Positions 1-12,005 of a DNA stretch of 64,000 nt are shown here, one piece after another. Source of the DNA: Stomorhina lunata (Eukaryota; Arthropoda; Insecta; Diptera; Rhiniidae). Both the position numbers and the translations under genes were made by a program. The DNA lies in contig OW121745.1 of the NCBI GenBank assembly GCA_933228675.1, forward strand, positions 1,149,346-1,213,345. Reading direction: 5' to 3'. Below the pieces are notes generated by a model that was not told the origin of the DNA, ran no database searches, and saw nothing but the letters and a program-made list of their open reading frames with translations. How positions within the stretch are numbered: the stretch's first letter is position 1; each line of letters opens with the position of its first letter.

Positions 1-2407
1 ATTTGAAAAGATCGGTGGGAGCCTATGATCGCTAGCAATCAGCCGGTTGGGGGGGTTCGTGATCTTTCAACCCAAAACTCATTGGATTACACATTTTTAT
101 AAAGACTCCCTTTGAAAATAAAAATTGATGTTCTATTGTTAACTTAAAAAGGACTGGTATAGCCATAGTCTTATAAGAAAAGCCCCTACTATGCTATGTT
201 GTGAAATGCAAAATTTTGACCTAAATTGAATAAAGTTGGTTTCTTAGATGTTATTAACAGAAACCCGAGCTTCTAAACCCTTCCCTTCCATGATTCTAAT
301 AGCTCTTAACTAAGTAATAGAATCCCAAACATGCAATATACATATTATGTATTTAGCAATTCATGTCGCTGAATTCATATATTTGATACGAAACTACTCC
401 TTAAAATTTTAACAATATAAAAGTATTCAAAACGATAATAAATTTGATAAGTTTAATATAAAGAAACACTTAATTCTATCACTAAATAATTTGAAATAGT
501 GTTTAACCATACTACAATAAAAAGGTTTATTGTAGAATTATCTTAACATATTGAAAGATAAAAATAAAAAATGAAATTCATGCAAAAATAGATTTTTTTA
601 AGAAAAATGTACACCAAATAAATTATAAAGAAAAAGAAAAATTTAGAACAAATAACGTTATCCAATTTCATTATGATTATCCATAAGATCAAATACACAG
701 TTTGGACTCTATGTGGATTTCATGTTTCATTGATTAGAATTTATTCATTCATGAAGTTGGATTTGCAAGAATAATCGTAAGAAATAGAAAAAATTGTAAA
801 ATAGTTTATTGACTCACCAAACAGACAGCGATGGACGTGGAGGCCTCTGCGTTCTCGTTGTGCTGGGTAATTTCTTTACCAAAATGAATATTTTATAGCT
901 ATTCTTGCAAAAATGTTTTTAAATGTGTGATTAATACATATATTAATTTAATTTTAAAATATACTTATTTAATTCTTATTTTATATGTGAGGTTCCGGGT
1001 TGTTCGATGTTTTATTTATAAACAAAATTGTTGAAATTTATATTGGCGAGATTAATTTTCTCAAATATTTGCCGTGTGTGAACTAGCGAAACAATAGACG
1101 ATGTCACTGAGGTCCCAAAGAGGATGTTTAGGGATGATATATGTTTTGATGTTTGCAAATAATAATTTTGTGGGTACTGTCACAAAATGCGATATACTTT
1201 TGGTGGCAAAAATAAATAAAATGTTGAAGCTATGGAGAGTGGCAGAATCTTAACTGGAGGACTGGTGTTATTCGGTGGTTATAAAATAGTTCTAAATATA
1301 TATATATATATATACATATATATGTTGGTAGATATTGGGTTTCATGCAGGTTTTGGGGAAGATACCTATTCGCGTATGAGCGTCGCTTTGCTACAGCATT
1401 CTATGGTCATAACAAGTGGTGATCTAACACTGTCCTGGTTGACGAGACTAACTACACACTTGTCCTTTCTCCGCTAATAAAACCAAGTTAGTGTTTAAAG
1501 CTTCGCGTGTTTGATACTGATAGATTATAATATATATGCCAGAATCTTCTTCTTCCTCTTGTATAGAAATATAATTTCTAGAAATATATCAAAAATGAAA
1601 TTGGCTTTTCCAAGTTGGAAGACACTTGGGACAAGCCGTTGTCTAAGACAGTCTCTTCGTGATCTAAAGAAGCCAAATAAATCGGGTCACTAATTTTATA
1701 AAGATTTGGTTATCTTTGGTTTTAGCTTACCAATAAGCACAAAATTAGCACTTTTGTAAAAAAAATGTTGAAAAATTAAGTGATAGTTTTAAATTTTTAA
1801 GTTCATTTAATATTAACTTTTTTTTTTCACTTCACTTTGAAATATTACTCAATTTAAGCAACTGTATCTGGCGATGTCTGATAGAAAAAGAAAGTTCGCA
1901 TCCAATTACTCAGTCTAAGTCACATTTGTGAAAATCTTGACAATACACTATCGTAGCTTGTTTTATCTGACAGCATTTTTGTTTTTTTTTTGTCGATAAT
2001 AGAGTTAAGCCTGTTGTCAAGATTTGACCGCCCGAATATTTTGTATAAAATATTTACAAGTTTTAGTATTCGTAAAATTTAGAAAAATTTTTGCTTGGAA
2101 AATTTTAAAGGTTTTATGAAATTTTGGATCTTCTATTTTGCGAAATAAATAAAAATTTTATACTGTTCCCATGGTCGTCAACATGTGTAAAAATTTACAT
2201 GTTAATGTTTATAAACATTTGGTTTTTAGCAACAAATGATTACAAAGTAAACATATGAAGTTGGCTTTACTGTTATAATATTTCTATCTTGGTTAAGGGA
2301 AAAAGTAATTTCCAGTAAAAATGTTAACTAAGAAAAAATTTAATTGGTTCAGTTCGTTTAAAATATAAATTATAAGAAAAAAAAATCTAGGATAAACGTT
2401 CACCACA
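1..2407 (-). repeat. 3' LTR of the minus-strand gypsy element (truncated by window)
   Basis: Nearly the same sequence as 8572-10999. The element-sense LTR begins TGTGGTGAACG (complement of 2407 downward). Compared with the other LTR it has an extra segment of about 46 bp near 258-303, lacks about 28 bp after position 340 and about 22 bp near 2330, and has a shorter (TA)n tract at 1298-1324. Short open frames inside it are non-coding LTR sequence. Confidence 0.9.
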
Positions 2408-2541
2408 AAACTGCATAACATTTACTCGTTGAGTGAAAATGTTAGGAAGAAAAAGGACGTGAGTAATATCGCTCAAAAAAAAAAAAAAATGTTGAATTTT
2501 TCAAAAAAAAAAATTTTAAAGAAAAATTGAAAGAAATATCA

Positions 2542-3768
2542 TCAGGTTCGAATATCTTTTGCATGATAGGTCCCTATAACTTTGTCACTAAAATCAGCCA
2601 AAATGTAATAGTGATTTCCTAGTTTTTCTTTAACTGTAGCCTTAACAAAAAGAGGAGCGAATTTTGCATTGAAACGCTTTTCCATACTACTTTGTACGAA
2701 ATTTCTACGAAGAACTTCTTGGCCTACTGTAAACTTTTCTGGTCTAGTTCTAAGATTGTACGTTTTCCGATTTTGTGCATAAGCTTTATTCAGATATTTT
2801 TGGATATCTTTTCTTATTAGCTGAAGCTGGTCGTCTCTGTACAACGAGCATGTAGGTTCATCTAGAACTTTAAGGTTTTTCAATAAAGAATATGAAGAAC
2901 CATAGGTTATCATATTGAAGCCGAAAAGAGCGTGATATGGGGACATATTGATCGATTGATGAAATCCATTTCGAAGAGCGCAGTTAATAGTGTTGAGATT
3001 TTCATCCCATTTAGTGTGGTCTTTTTTGAGAAACGTTCTTATTGCAGCAATTATCGAACGATTCACTCTTTCCGAGGCATTTGCTTGAGGCGAATATACA
3101 GCAGTATAGACATGTTTAATTCCAAGAGACGTGAAGTAAGCATTGAAATCGTTCGCTTTAAATTGAGACCCGTTATCACTAACAATAGTCTCTGGTATGC
3201 CATAAACATTGAAAATGTGGTTTTCTAAGAAATCTCTTATCACTGGTGCCGTAAACTTTTTAAGTGGATGAAGCCATTGGAACTTGGACAAGTGATCCAA
3301 TACTATAAGTATTCCAATATTTCCAGCTTTGCTGCGAGGGTAAGGACCTAACAAATCTATAAAGAGACGTTGAAATGGTCTTATGGTTATTGTTTGTTTT
3401 CCCATTTCTGGTTTCAGTACAAAATTAGGATGTTTTGTGGTTTTACAAATTTCACATTTTGAAACATAGTTTCGCACATCTTTAACCATTCCTGGCCAGT
3501 AAAAATTTCTTCTCAAAAGTTCCAGGGTTTTGAAAATACCTCCGTGGGATGCAGTAGGTGAATCATGAAATCGTGTTATTAAATATTTTCGCAGACCGTA
3601 AGGTATCCATAACTTCCACGCCTTATTTTCGTTATTTTCTATTCCATCGTAATGATCCATTCGTTTGTAAACATACTGATCCACAATTTTGGTATCTGGT
3701 AAATGGGCTTGATTTTCTTTTATCTTATTTTTTAAGTCAATGTAATCCGATTGTTCAAAACATGGTGA
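2542..3768 (-). pseudogene. Gypsy pol, integrase part (downstream of an in-frame TAG)
   Basis: Integrase of the minus-strand gypsy element, which would join element cDNA to nuclear chromosomal DNA. It continues pol in the same frame directly after a TAG at 3769-3771. The first ATG is at 3684, but homology starts upstream, so that ATG is not the original start. Counting from it, the HHCC zinc site is H40, H47, C77, C80 and the catalytic triad is D110, D170, E205 (D,D34E). The C-terminal part resembles the GPF/Y-type tail of gypsy integrases. It ends 134 bp before the 3' LTR, with poly-A tracts in between. A separate integrase gene is unlikely: the frame is shared and a single point change explains the break. 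Confidence 0.88.
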
Positions 3769-6053
3769 CTATAAATCTATCTCTGGTTCAGTAATTTCAA
3801 TGGAAGTAATCTCTTCAATTCTAGAAAGAGCATCGGGTACAATATTTTCTTTACCTTTACGATGACTAACCGTAAAATTATACGCTTGCAGCTTAAATGC
3901 CCATCTAGCTAATCTTCCACTAAGGTTGGGTTGCTTCATTAGCCAAACGAGGCTAGAGTGATCTGTAATCACTTCAAATTCCTGTAATTCTAGATAGCAT
4001 CGAAATCGGGTAATTGCTTCAATTGCTGCTAAACATTCGCGTTCCGTAACGCTACAATTCCTTTGAGCTTTTGAATTAAGCTTTTTGCTCATAAAAGCTA
4101 CAGGCTTTTCCTCATTGCCGTCATCTAACTGTACAAGTACAGTACCAATACCATAGTCGCTGGCATCGCAGTGAACAAAAAACTTTTTGTCGAAATTGGG
4201 ATTGCTTAAAATTGGAGCGGATGCTAGTAAATCTTTTATTTTATCGAAGGCTTTTTGGGCTTCTGGGGTCTGTGTACATTTTTTCTTTGTTGATAATGTT
4301 TCGGAAATTGGAAACGCTATACTTGAAAAATTGGAGATAAATCTTCGGTACCAGCCTGCAAGACCTAAAAATCCTCTTACTTGCTTAATATTCTTGGGTG
4401 TTGGCCAGTTTTTAATAGCACTCACTTTATCAGGATCTGTAACAATTCCACCATCACCTATAACGTATCCAAGGTATTTGACTTTAGTAACGCAAAATTT
4501 ACTTTTCGCGACGTTCAATGTTAAATTAGCTTTTTGAAATTGTCCAGCGATGCGAACTAAGATTCCTATATGTTGTTCAAATGTCTCAGATACAATTATC
4601 AGGTCATCGAGATATCCAAACACACAAGTCTTCAAATCCGGAGGAATAAGATTGTCCATTAACCTGCTCATAGTTTGAGGAGCGTTGCATAACCCGAAGG
4701 GCATTACAGTAAACTGGTATAATGGTCTACCCGGTACGGTAAAAGCTGTGATGGCGGCGGATTCTTCAGACAAAGCAATTTGCCAGTATGCGTCCTTCAA
4801 ATCTAACTTTGATATGATGTTGGCTTTTGGGAGACGAGCGAATATTCCTTCGATCGATGGTAAAGGATACGCATCCTTCTTGGTGACAGTGTTCACTTTC
4901 CTTGCATCCAAGCAGAGTCGTACTTTATTCGGTTTAATGACGAGTCTCATCGGAGAACTCCAGGGTGAGTTTGATGGTTCTATTACTCCGAGACTTAACA
5001 TTCTGTCAATTTTTTTGAACATTAACTTTTCAACGGCTGGGGAAACAGGGTAAAAACGTTGTTTAATGGGCTTAGCTTCACCAACGTCTATTGTGTGCTC
5101 AATTTGCTTCGTTCTTCCAAGTCCTTGGCGTTCAAAATTCGGGAATAAGGAGATTACTGCGTCTAATTGCTGTTGTTGATAAGTAGTAAGCAAAAATGTA
5201 TCTTCACATTGTTCCGCCTCAGATTTATCCACGCAAGTATCAGATAGAGTAGCCAATTTCATGGAATTAAATGAAACATTATTTAACAAAGAGCTGTCAA
5301 CTAAATAAGTTGATTCTAATATATTTGGAACTAATTTAAATTTATTCCAGAAGTCAATACCTAAAATGACTCTTTGGGTAATTGATGGTATTATAAAAAG
5401 ATTCATACTATGAGCTTTATCCTTAAAAGAAACGTCTACAGTGAGCCATCCGATGACTCGTTGTTGAGCTCCATCAGCTGTCTTAACAAAGTGTTTACAG
5501 CTGGTAAAAGTTGGAAGTTTTGAAAAATCTTTTTCAGCTAAAGTATGTCCAATACAACTAATACTGGCTCCAGTATCTAGTAAGTCATATTCGACATGAT
5601 TTAGAAATGAAACTTTGGCATAAAATCTATGATCTTTGGGATCACTAAGAATAGTTGAAATAAAAAGTTTCGAGCAAAGTCTACGTTTTCTATCATATTT
5701 TCTTAACCTAACAGTCGAACGTTTTGATTTATGTAACACAAGTTTATTAACTTGAAAGTCAACAAAAATCTCATTACGTTTAAGAATATATCGTTGCATT
5801 CTTTCATGATAAGGAGTTTTTGGATAAATAATCCTAGAATTATCTAAATTTTGGGCATTTGCAATAAGAAAATCAGGGCGTTTAAGAATTGAAAATGAAG
5901 TATTAGGGTGTTTATTTTGCATATTTGAGGTTTTAGTATCATCCTTGTTTGTCACACTCAAATTCGTTGGTATATTGGAAACATCTTGGCGTGCATTCGT
6001 TAAAGAACCATTAAATTCTATACAGTGTTTCTGGCTGGTAAATGGGTATTGAA
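3769..6053 (-). pseudogene. Gypsy pol: protease, reverse transcriptase, RNase H
   Basis: Polyprotein part of the minus-strand gypsy element. The frame opens at the frameshift heptamer (6054-6060) and contains an ATG at 5961. Counting from that ATG, the retropepsin DTG is at 129-131, the RT core runs about 310-500 with YLDD at 450-453, and RNase H has D599, E642 and D667. It ends at a TAG (3769-3771) right after RNase H, and the integrase continues in the same frame, so the stop looks like a late lesion. A readthrough stop is a less likely alternative. It lies in the -1 frame relative to gag, as expected for gag-pol frameshifting. The domain order PR-RT-RH-IN is typical of Ty3/gypsy. Confidence 0.9.
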
Positions 6054-6060
6054 GTTTTTT
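6054..6060 (-). promoter_or_regulatory. -1 ribosomal frameshift heptamer A AAA AAC (gag-pol)
   Basis: On the minus strand the bases read A AAA AAC with AAA and AAC in the gag frame. A -1 slip continues exactly in the pol frame, whose next codon starts at 6054. A AAA AAC is an established eukaryotic retroviral slip site. Gag now reaches it only through two stop codons (the TAG at 6144-6146 and a TAA further on), so the site is a relic in this copy. Confidence 0.75.
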
Positions 6061-6143
6061 GAAAATTTTCTGTCTTTACACTTGTGGCATTATATATGGC
6101 ATATATTTTTAAGCTCGCATCCATAACAAAAAACTGTACGTTC

Positions 6144-7340
6144 CTATAGGCAATCTTCCCAAACATGGCCTGTCTCATTACAGTTCAAACACCGGGGTGC
6201 TGACGGATTGTGATGGATAGCATCGACAGATGTCTCGGCAGTTTCAGGAGCTATAGGTTCCACAATATTCTGGTCCATATCAACTTCGGCAATCTGTCTT
6301 CTGGGAACATAAGCGTTACCATGACGAGTTGGCAGATTACGTCGCACATGCTCGTCTTCCAAAAAGGTTTCGCGCATTTGCACTAGTTTGCGTAGATGGG
6401 CTATGGAGTTGACTGGTATATATAAAAGGTCTTGACGAATTTCCGGTCTTAAGTTTCGTGTAATGATTTCTATAAGCTCCATTTCAGAAAAAGCAGAAGG
6501 TAATCGGTCCATAATTGCAGATATGGCATCATAGAAGGCATCAAAGGATTCCGAATGTTTTTGTCTTCTGTTCCGGATCTCTTCGCGGATATCAAAAGAT
6601 GATTTAAAGTCCTTATATTGAGAACGAATTGCACCGCAGAAATCTTCCCACACTATCACACCTCTTTCCTGTTTATGATAGCGCCAGAACCAGTCTCTTG
6701 CTTTGCCTGACAGCAGGATATGGAGATTCTTAGATATGAGATCAAAATCTCCCTGAAAGGTATCGTTGGTCAAAGAGATAACTCGGTATAGAAATTCTTC
6801 TACGTTTAAACCTGTACTAGAGCCATCAAACTTCAGACACCAATTTTGGATGATAGATGTTATTTTGTCTGTATTAAAAGTCGAAATTTGTGAGGTTCTG
6901 GTTGGTGGTCTAGAACTTGGCTGACGGTTATTATGTGGCGAGGAGTTCAAAACATTTTGGGAACGATTAAGCTGATTTACCGAAGGATTATTTCTGGTTG
7001 AAATAGGATCTTGATTATTCATTGTATGTTGGTTATTATTGTGCATCGCTTGTTGGACATTGGTCTCAATCATTTGATTTATTAAATTGGTATCAGATGC
7101 ATTCTGTTGTGGTGATGTTTGGGTTTGGTTGTTTAGATTTAAATTTCTCAAAGCTTGGGTAATATTAGTCTTAATCATTTGGCTTATCCGATTATAGTCA
7201 ATAGTAATCGGGGAAGCAAATGAAGGAAAATTCTGGTTATTAATATTAGATGGAAAAGAAATTGGATTATTTGGTCCTACGAAAACATTTGAATCAGTAC
7301 CGGATAAACTAACAACGGGAGTTGGAGGATCTGTAAACAA
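6144..7340 (-). pseudogene. Gypsy gag: capsid and zinc-knuckle nucleocapsid
   Basis: Structural Gag of the minus-strand gypsy element. The N-terminal third is low-complexity, rich in Asn and Gln; the capsid-like part follows (retrotransposon-gag-type, roughly residues 160-330). A CCHC knuckle of the form CX2CX4HX4C sits at the C-terminus, and a TAG follows two codons after its last Cys. Past the stop, the same frame still encodes remains of a second Cys-rich motif (CYGC ... CHKC) interrupted by a TAA, so Gag was once longer and ran to the slip site. The frame is broken relative to the RING segment upstream. The ATG at 7340 is only the first Met after the break. Confidence 0.85.
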
Positions 7341-7687
7341 ATTTTTATTAACGCTTCTAGTATTGTATTCGCAATCGCACCACGCGGTTTTCCTCTAGTA
7401 GCATTTGGTTTTAAGGGGAATGCCATTTTACGCAAATCTTCTAACTCACAAGGCAGATAACAAACTGAGCATTCTTTAGCAGACGACAGCGAATTTTCAA
7501 TGCATGCTCTATGTAAGACATGATTGCAACTATTAATAATCATACAAGGAATCTTTTCGTCCATTTTTTCATTGCAAATAGGGCATTTGGAATCTGTGTT
7601 TAGAACTGAAATATTAGATTCGGCTACTGGAGAACTAGGAGCAGCATTATTTGCTGAAAAACTAGTTGGTTTTCTTGGCAAGGACAT
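7277..7687 (-). CDS. RING-H2 finger segment at the start of gypsy gag
   Basis: This 136-codon frame carries a full RING-H2 pattern at about residues 35-79: CPIC, then Cys, His, His, Cys (the CNHVLHRAC stretch), then CSVC. RING-H2 fingers bind two zinc ions and usually act in ubiquitin E3 ligases. It lies just downstream of the 5' LTR leader and overlaps the next gag frame by 64 bp. Near 7350 the other frame continues plausibly into Gag, so I infer one original protein, RING plus capsid plus knuckle, now split by a one-base indel; the last 20 or so residues here would then be out-of-frame. The alternative is a separate small accessory ORF. The start is the first ATG in the frame. Confidence 0.7.
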   Translation of the reverse strand: MSLPRKPTSFSANNAAPSSPVAESNISVLNTDSKCPICNEKMDEKIPCMIINSCNHVLHRACIENSLSSAKECSVCYLPCELEDLRKMAFPLKPNATRGKPRGAIANTILEALIKICLQILQLPLLVYPVLIQMFS

Positions 7688-8392
7688 ATTGTTATAATAA
7701 ATTGATATGAAAAAAGCAGATAAAAAAGATGTTTTTATAATCTTCGTTCCGACTGAATTTTTTATAAGTTTTAAAACTTATCATTAGCAGTTGAAATTTA
7801 TAAGAAGAAATAAGCCACGACAAAGTTCAATCAAATATTTTGATTTTAAGTTTAAAAAAAATAATAAATTTTTGTTTGGTAATAATTAATTATTTTCAAT
7901 ACATTTGTTTTCATGTGAGGTATAAGCAATAGGGTATAAGCATATTCATCAAATTTTGATCAATAATGGCAACAATCTGGGTTATGAGTTCTCATAGAAA
8001 ATCTATATAAATTCTACCTATCGACGATAAATATCAGTGATCAATAAAAGCGGATATTATTTAGCAAACAGCCAAGTAATATATTCCAAACTAAACTCAA
8101 AGACTGAAATTTACCCATTAATAAATAAGGAGTTATATTATTTTCTAAAAAAAATTTAAGCAATGTCTAATGAATACAATGGTAACTTTCTAATTACAAA
8201 AACCATATCAAGGGGTTATCGGTTAGGTAACTCGAAATCATCAAGTTCCCAAAAATCCAGGAAAACATTGACATTTATTTAAGAAAAAGAAGTTATCACT
8301 ATACGACTTAGGCATACTTAATGCAAAATGAAATCTACGAAATTAGCAGTAAGTTTGGGAACCAAAATACGTAAGATGTTTTGGTATTTCGG
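7688..8392 (-). other. 5' leader of the gypsy element
   Basis: Untranslated stretch between the primer-binding site and the RING/gag start. It is AT-rich. I see no gene, tRNA or repeat in it. Confidence 0.6.
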
Positions 8393-8410
8393 GCCCCACG
8401 TTGGGCGCCA
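8393..8410 (-). promoter_or_regulatory. Primer-binding site, tRNA-Lys type
   Basis: In element orientation the 18 bases read TGGCGCCCAACGTGGGGC, the classical site complementary to the 3' end of tRNA-Lys(1,2). It follows the inferred LTR end (ACA at 8419-8421, minus sense) after an 8-base spacer. This fixes the element's polarity and the LTR border. Confidence 0.9.
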
Positions 8411-8418
8411 TTTATTAT

Positions 8419-9848
8419 GTAATGTTCTCACCATTTAATTATAAGGTAATAGAAATGTTAGGTTAAAAAGTTTAAATCGATACTAAAGGAAACAAAAATG
8501 CTAAATAGTTGTCTGCTCAAACAAGGTTCCACTATGATTCAATACAAACCTAACCATATGCAAAGTAATGAATTTGAAAAGATCGGTGGGAGCCTATGAT
8601 CGCTAGCAATCAGCCGGTTGGGGGGGGTTCGTGATCTTTCAACCCAAAACTCATTGGATTACACATTTTTATAAAGACTCCCTTCGAAAATAAAAATTGA
8701 TGTTCTATTGTTAACTTTAAAAGGACTGGTATAGCCATAGTCTTATAAGAAAAGCCCCTACTATGCTATGTTGTGAAATGCAAAATTTTGACCTAAATTG
8801 AATAAAGTTGGTTTCTTAGATGTTATTAATAGCTCTTAACTAAGTAATAGAATCCCAAACATGCAATATACCCTATACCCTTGTTCACATTGAAAACATA
8901 TTATGTATTTAGCAATTCATGTCGCTGAATTCATATATTTGATACGAAACTACTCCTTAAAATTTTAACAATATAAAAGTATTCAAAACGATAATAAATT
9001 TGATAAGTTTAATATAAAGAAACACTTAATTCAATCACTAAATAATTTGAAATAGTGTTTAACCATACTACAATAAAAAGGTTTATTATAGAATTATCTT
9101 AACATATTGAAAGATAAAAATCAAAAATGAAATTCATGCAAAAATAGATTTTTTTAAGAAAAATGTACACCAAATAAATTATAAAGAAAAAGAAAAATTT
9201 AGAACAAATAACGTTATCCAATTTCATTATGATTATCCATAAGATCAAACACACAGTTTGGACTCTATGTGGATTTCATGTTTCATTGATTAGAATTTAT
9301 TCATTCATGAAGTTGGATTTGCAAGAATAATCGTAAGAAATAGAAAAAATTGTAAAATAGTTTATTGACTCACCAAACAGACAGCGATGGACGTGGAGGC
9401 CTCTGCGTTCTCGTTGTGCTGGGTAATTTCGTTACCAAAATTAATATTTTTTAGCTATTCTTGCAAAAATGTTTTTAAATGTGTGATTAATACATATATT
9501 AATTTAATTTTAAAATATACTTATTTAATTCTTATTTTATATGTGAGGTTCCGGGTTGTTCGATGTTTTATTTATAAACAAAATTGTTGAAATTTATATT
9601 GGCGAGATTAATTTTCTCAAATATTTGCCGTGTGTGAACTAGCGAAACAATAGACGATGTCACTGAGGTCCCAAAGAGGATGTTTAGGGATGATATATGT
9701 TTTGATGTTTGCAAATAATAATTTTGTGGGTACTGTCACAAAATGCGATATACTTTTGGTGGCAAAAATAAATAAAATGTTGAAGCTATGGAGAGTGGCA
9801 GAATCTTAACTGGAGGACTGGTGTTATTCGGTGGTTATAAAATAGTTC

Positions 9849-9899
<51 letters not shown>

Positions 9900-10999
9900 G
9901 TAGATATTGGGTTTCATGCAGGTTTTGGGGAAGATATCTATTCGCGTATGAGCGTCGCTTTGCTGCAGCATTCTATGGTCATTACAAGTGGTGATCCAAC
10001 ACTGTCCTGGTTGACGAGACACACTTGTCCTTTCTCCGCTAATAAAACCAAGTTAGTGTTTAAAGCTTCGCGTTTTTGATACTAATAGATTATAATATAT
10101 ATGCCAGAATCTTCTTCTTCCTTTTGTATAGAAATATAATTTCTAGAAATATATCAAAAATGAAATTGGCTTTTCCAAGTTGGAAGACACGTGGGACAAG
10201 CCGTTGTCTAAGACAGTCTCTTCGTGATCTAAAGAAGCCAAATAAATCGGGTCACTAATTTTATAAAGATTTGGTTATCTTTGGTTTTAGCTTACCAATA
10301 AGCACAAAATTAGCACTTTTGTAAAAAAAAAATGTTGAAAAATTAAGTGATAGTTTTAAATTTTTAAGTTCATTTAATATTAACTTTTTTTTTTCACTTC
10401 ACTTTGAAATATTACTCAATTTAAGCAACTGTATCTGGCGATGTCTGAAAGAAAAAGGCAGTTCGCATCCAATTACTCAGTCTAAGTCACATTTGTGAAA
10501 ATCTTGACCATACACTATCGTAGCTTGTTTTATCTGACAGCATTTTTGTCTTGTTTTTTTGTCGATAATAGAGTTAAGCCTGTTGTCAAGATTTGACCGC
10601 CCGAATATTTTGTATAAAATATTTACAAGTTTTAGTATTCGTAAAATTTAGAAAAATTTTTGCTTGGAAAGTTTTAAAGGTTTTATGAAATTTTGGATCT
10701 TCTCTTTTGCGAAATAAATAAAAATTTTATACTGTTCCCATGGTCGTCAACATGTGTACAAATTTACATGTTAATGTTTATAAACATTTGGTTTTTAGCA
10801 ACAAATGATTACAAAGTAAACATATGAAGTTGGCTTTACTGTTATAATATTTCTATCTTGGTTAAGGGAAAAAGTAATTTCCAGTAAAAATGTTAACTAA
10901 GAATCGTTACCGATTTATTACAGAAAAAATTTAATTGGTTCAGTTCGTTTAAAATATAAATTATAAGAAAAAAAAAATCTAGGATAAACGTTCACCACA
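8419..10999 (-). repeat. 5' LTR of the minus-strand gypsy element (about 2.58 kb)
   Basis: Complete LTR. Its plus-strand left edge TG (8419) and right edge CA (10999) give TG...CA ends in either orientation. It contains an uninterrupted (TA)n run at about 9852-9895 and short open frames with no recognisable product. It matches 1-2407 apart from several indels. Confidence 0.88.
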
Positions 11000-11064
11000 A
11001 AGTGTCCCATTGTTTTTTCAGTATTCCTAAAATTTATTCATCTAATTTAAAAATCATAAATTAA

Positions 11065-12005
11065 AACAAGTAAGAAAGTGCTATAGTCGGTCAAGCCCGA
11101 CCATACGATACCTCCACCACTAAGGTCAAAGGTGTTATTTTTCCTGTGTAAAGACAAATATTTGCTAAATTTTGCCATCATGCAAACATTTTCTCAAAAC
11201 TTATATATTTAAGCTGTTTCCGTCATTTGGACTTATATGAGAGCTAGGGTCAAATGTGGGCCGATTATCTCGAAATTACCAAATTGATTACGGTTGTTAC
11301 AAAAATTATGTATGCAAATAAACTTAAAATTCTAATTATCTTTAGATTTACGAGCGTTTTAGTAATTTTTTTCTCATTTAGTGCGACATTTGGTACAGTG
11401 ATTTAACTTTACATAAGCAGTATTTGATTTAAATTTCATGAAAAAATATTGATATTTGAGGCCAATATATCAATGCCGGGAAATGGTACCTATGGGAAAA
11501 ATCTTTAGATTTATGAGCGTTTTAGTAATATTTTTATCATTTAGTGCGTTTTTAAAGAAAAGTTTGTATGGGAGCTATGGTCAAATGTGGACCGATTTTA
11601 ACGAAATTTGGTACAGTGATTTAAGATTACATAAGCAGTATTTGATTTAAATTTCATTAAAAAATATTGATATTTGAGGCCAATATATCAATTCCAGGAA
11701 ATGGGACCTATGGGAGGTACCACATGTAATGGACCGATTTTAACGAATTTCAATAGCCATGGTCCCATTGTCAAAAAAAAATGACCTGTGGCAAATTTCA
11801 TCAAACTATCTTAAGAATTGCGACCTGTAGTTTGATTACAAGGTTTACATGGGGGTCCAGCCAGCCAGATGGACGGACATCGCTAAATCGACTCAGAAAG
11901 TGATTCTAAGCCTATTGGTATACTAAGACAAATATTTTCATGCGTTATATACATCAGCACAAACTTATAATAACCTTTCCACCTATGGTGGTGAAGGGTA
12001 TAAAA
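11065..12005. mobile_element. mini-me/DINE-like dispersed repeat
   Basis: One end is a short imperfect hairpin ('ctatagtcggtcaagcccgacc'-like, near 11085-11110) followed by a 'cacc.ctaaggt' motif. The other end is the imperfect palindrome 'cacctatggtggtgaagggtata' near 11981-12003. Related copies start at 31271 and 48038. Inside are repeated 'gggagctatggtcaaatgtggaccgat' lines and a 'ggacggacatcgctaaatcgactcagaa' line typical of dipteran mini-me/DINE-1 repeats. No coding capacity. The family name is recalled from motif resemblance. Confidence 0.6.

Larger units (their letters stand above)
1..10999 (-). mobile_element. Ty3/gypsy LTR retrotransposon, degraded, minus strand
   Basis: The element reads on the minus strand: 5' LTR at 8419-10999, primer site 8393-8410, gag 7687-6144, pol 6053-2542, 3' LTR 2407-1. 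The 3' LTR is cut by the window edge; its missing part corresponds to 8419-8571 of the other copy. The LTRs are very long (about 2.58 kb) and differ by several indels, so the insertion is old. Gag has a frame break and two stops before the frameshift site, and pol has one in-frame TAG. The long LTR, tRNA-Lys primer site and integrase C-terminus recall Ulysses/Osvaldo-type elements, which is inference. The target duplication cannot be checked because the left end lies outside. Confidence 0.9.

Noticed and set aside
9788..9994. Open frames inside the gypsy LTRs (also 1232-1477, 10076-10258)
   Set aside because: They span (TA)n tracts, differ between LTR copies by indels and show no domain.
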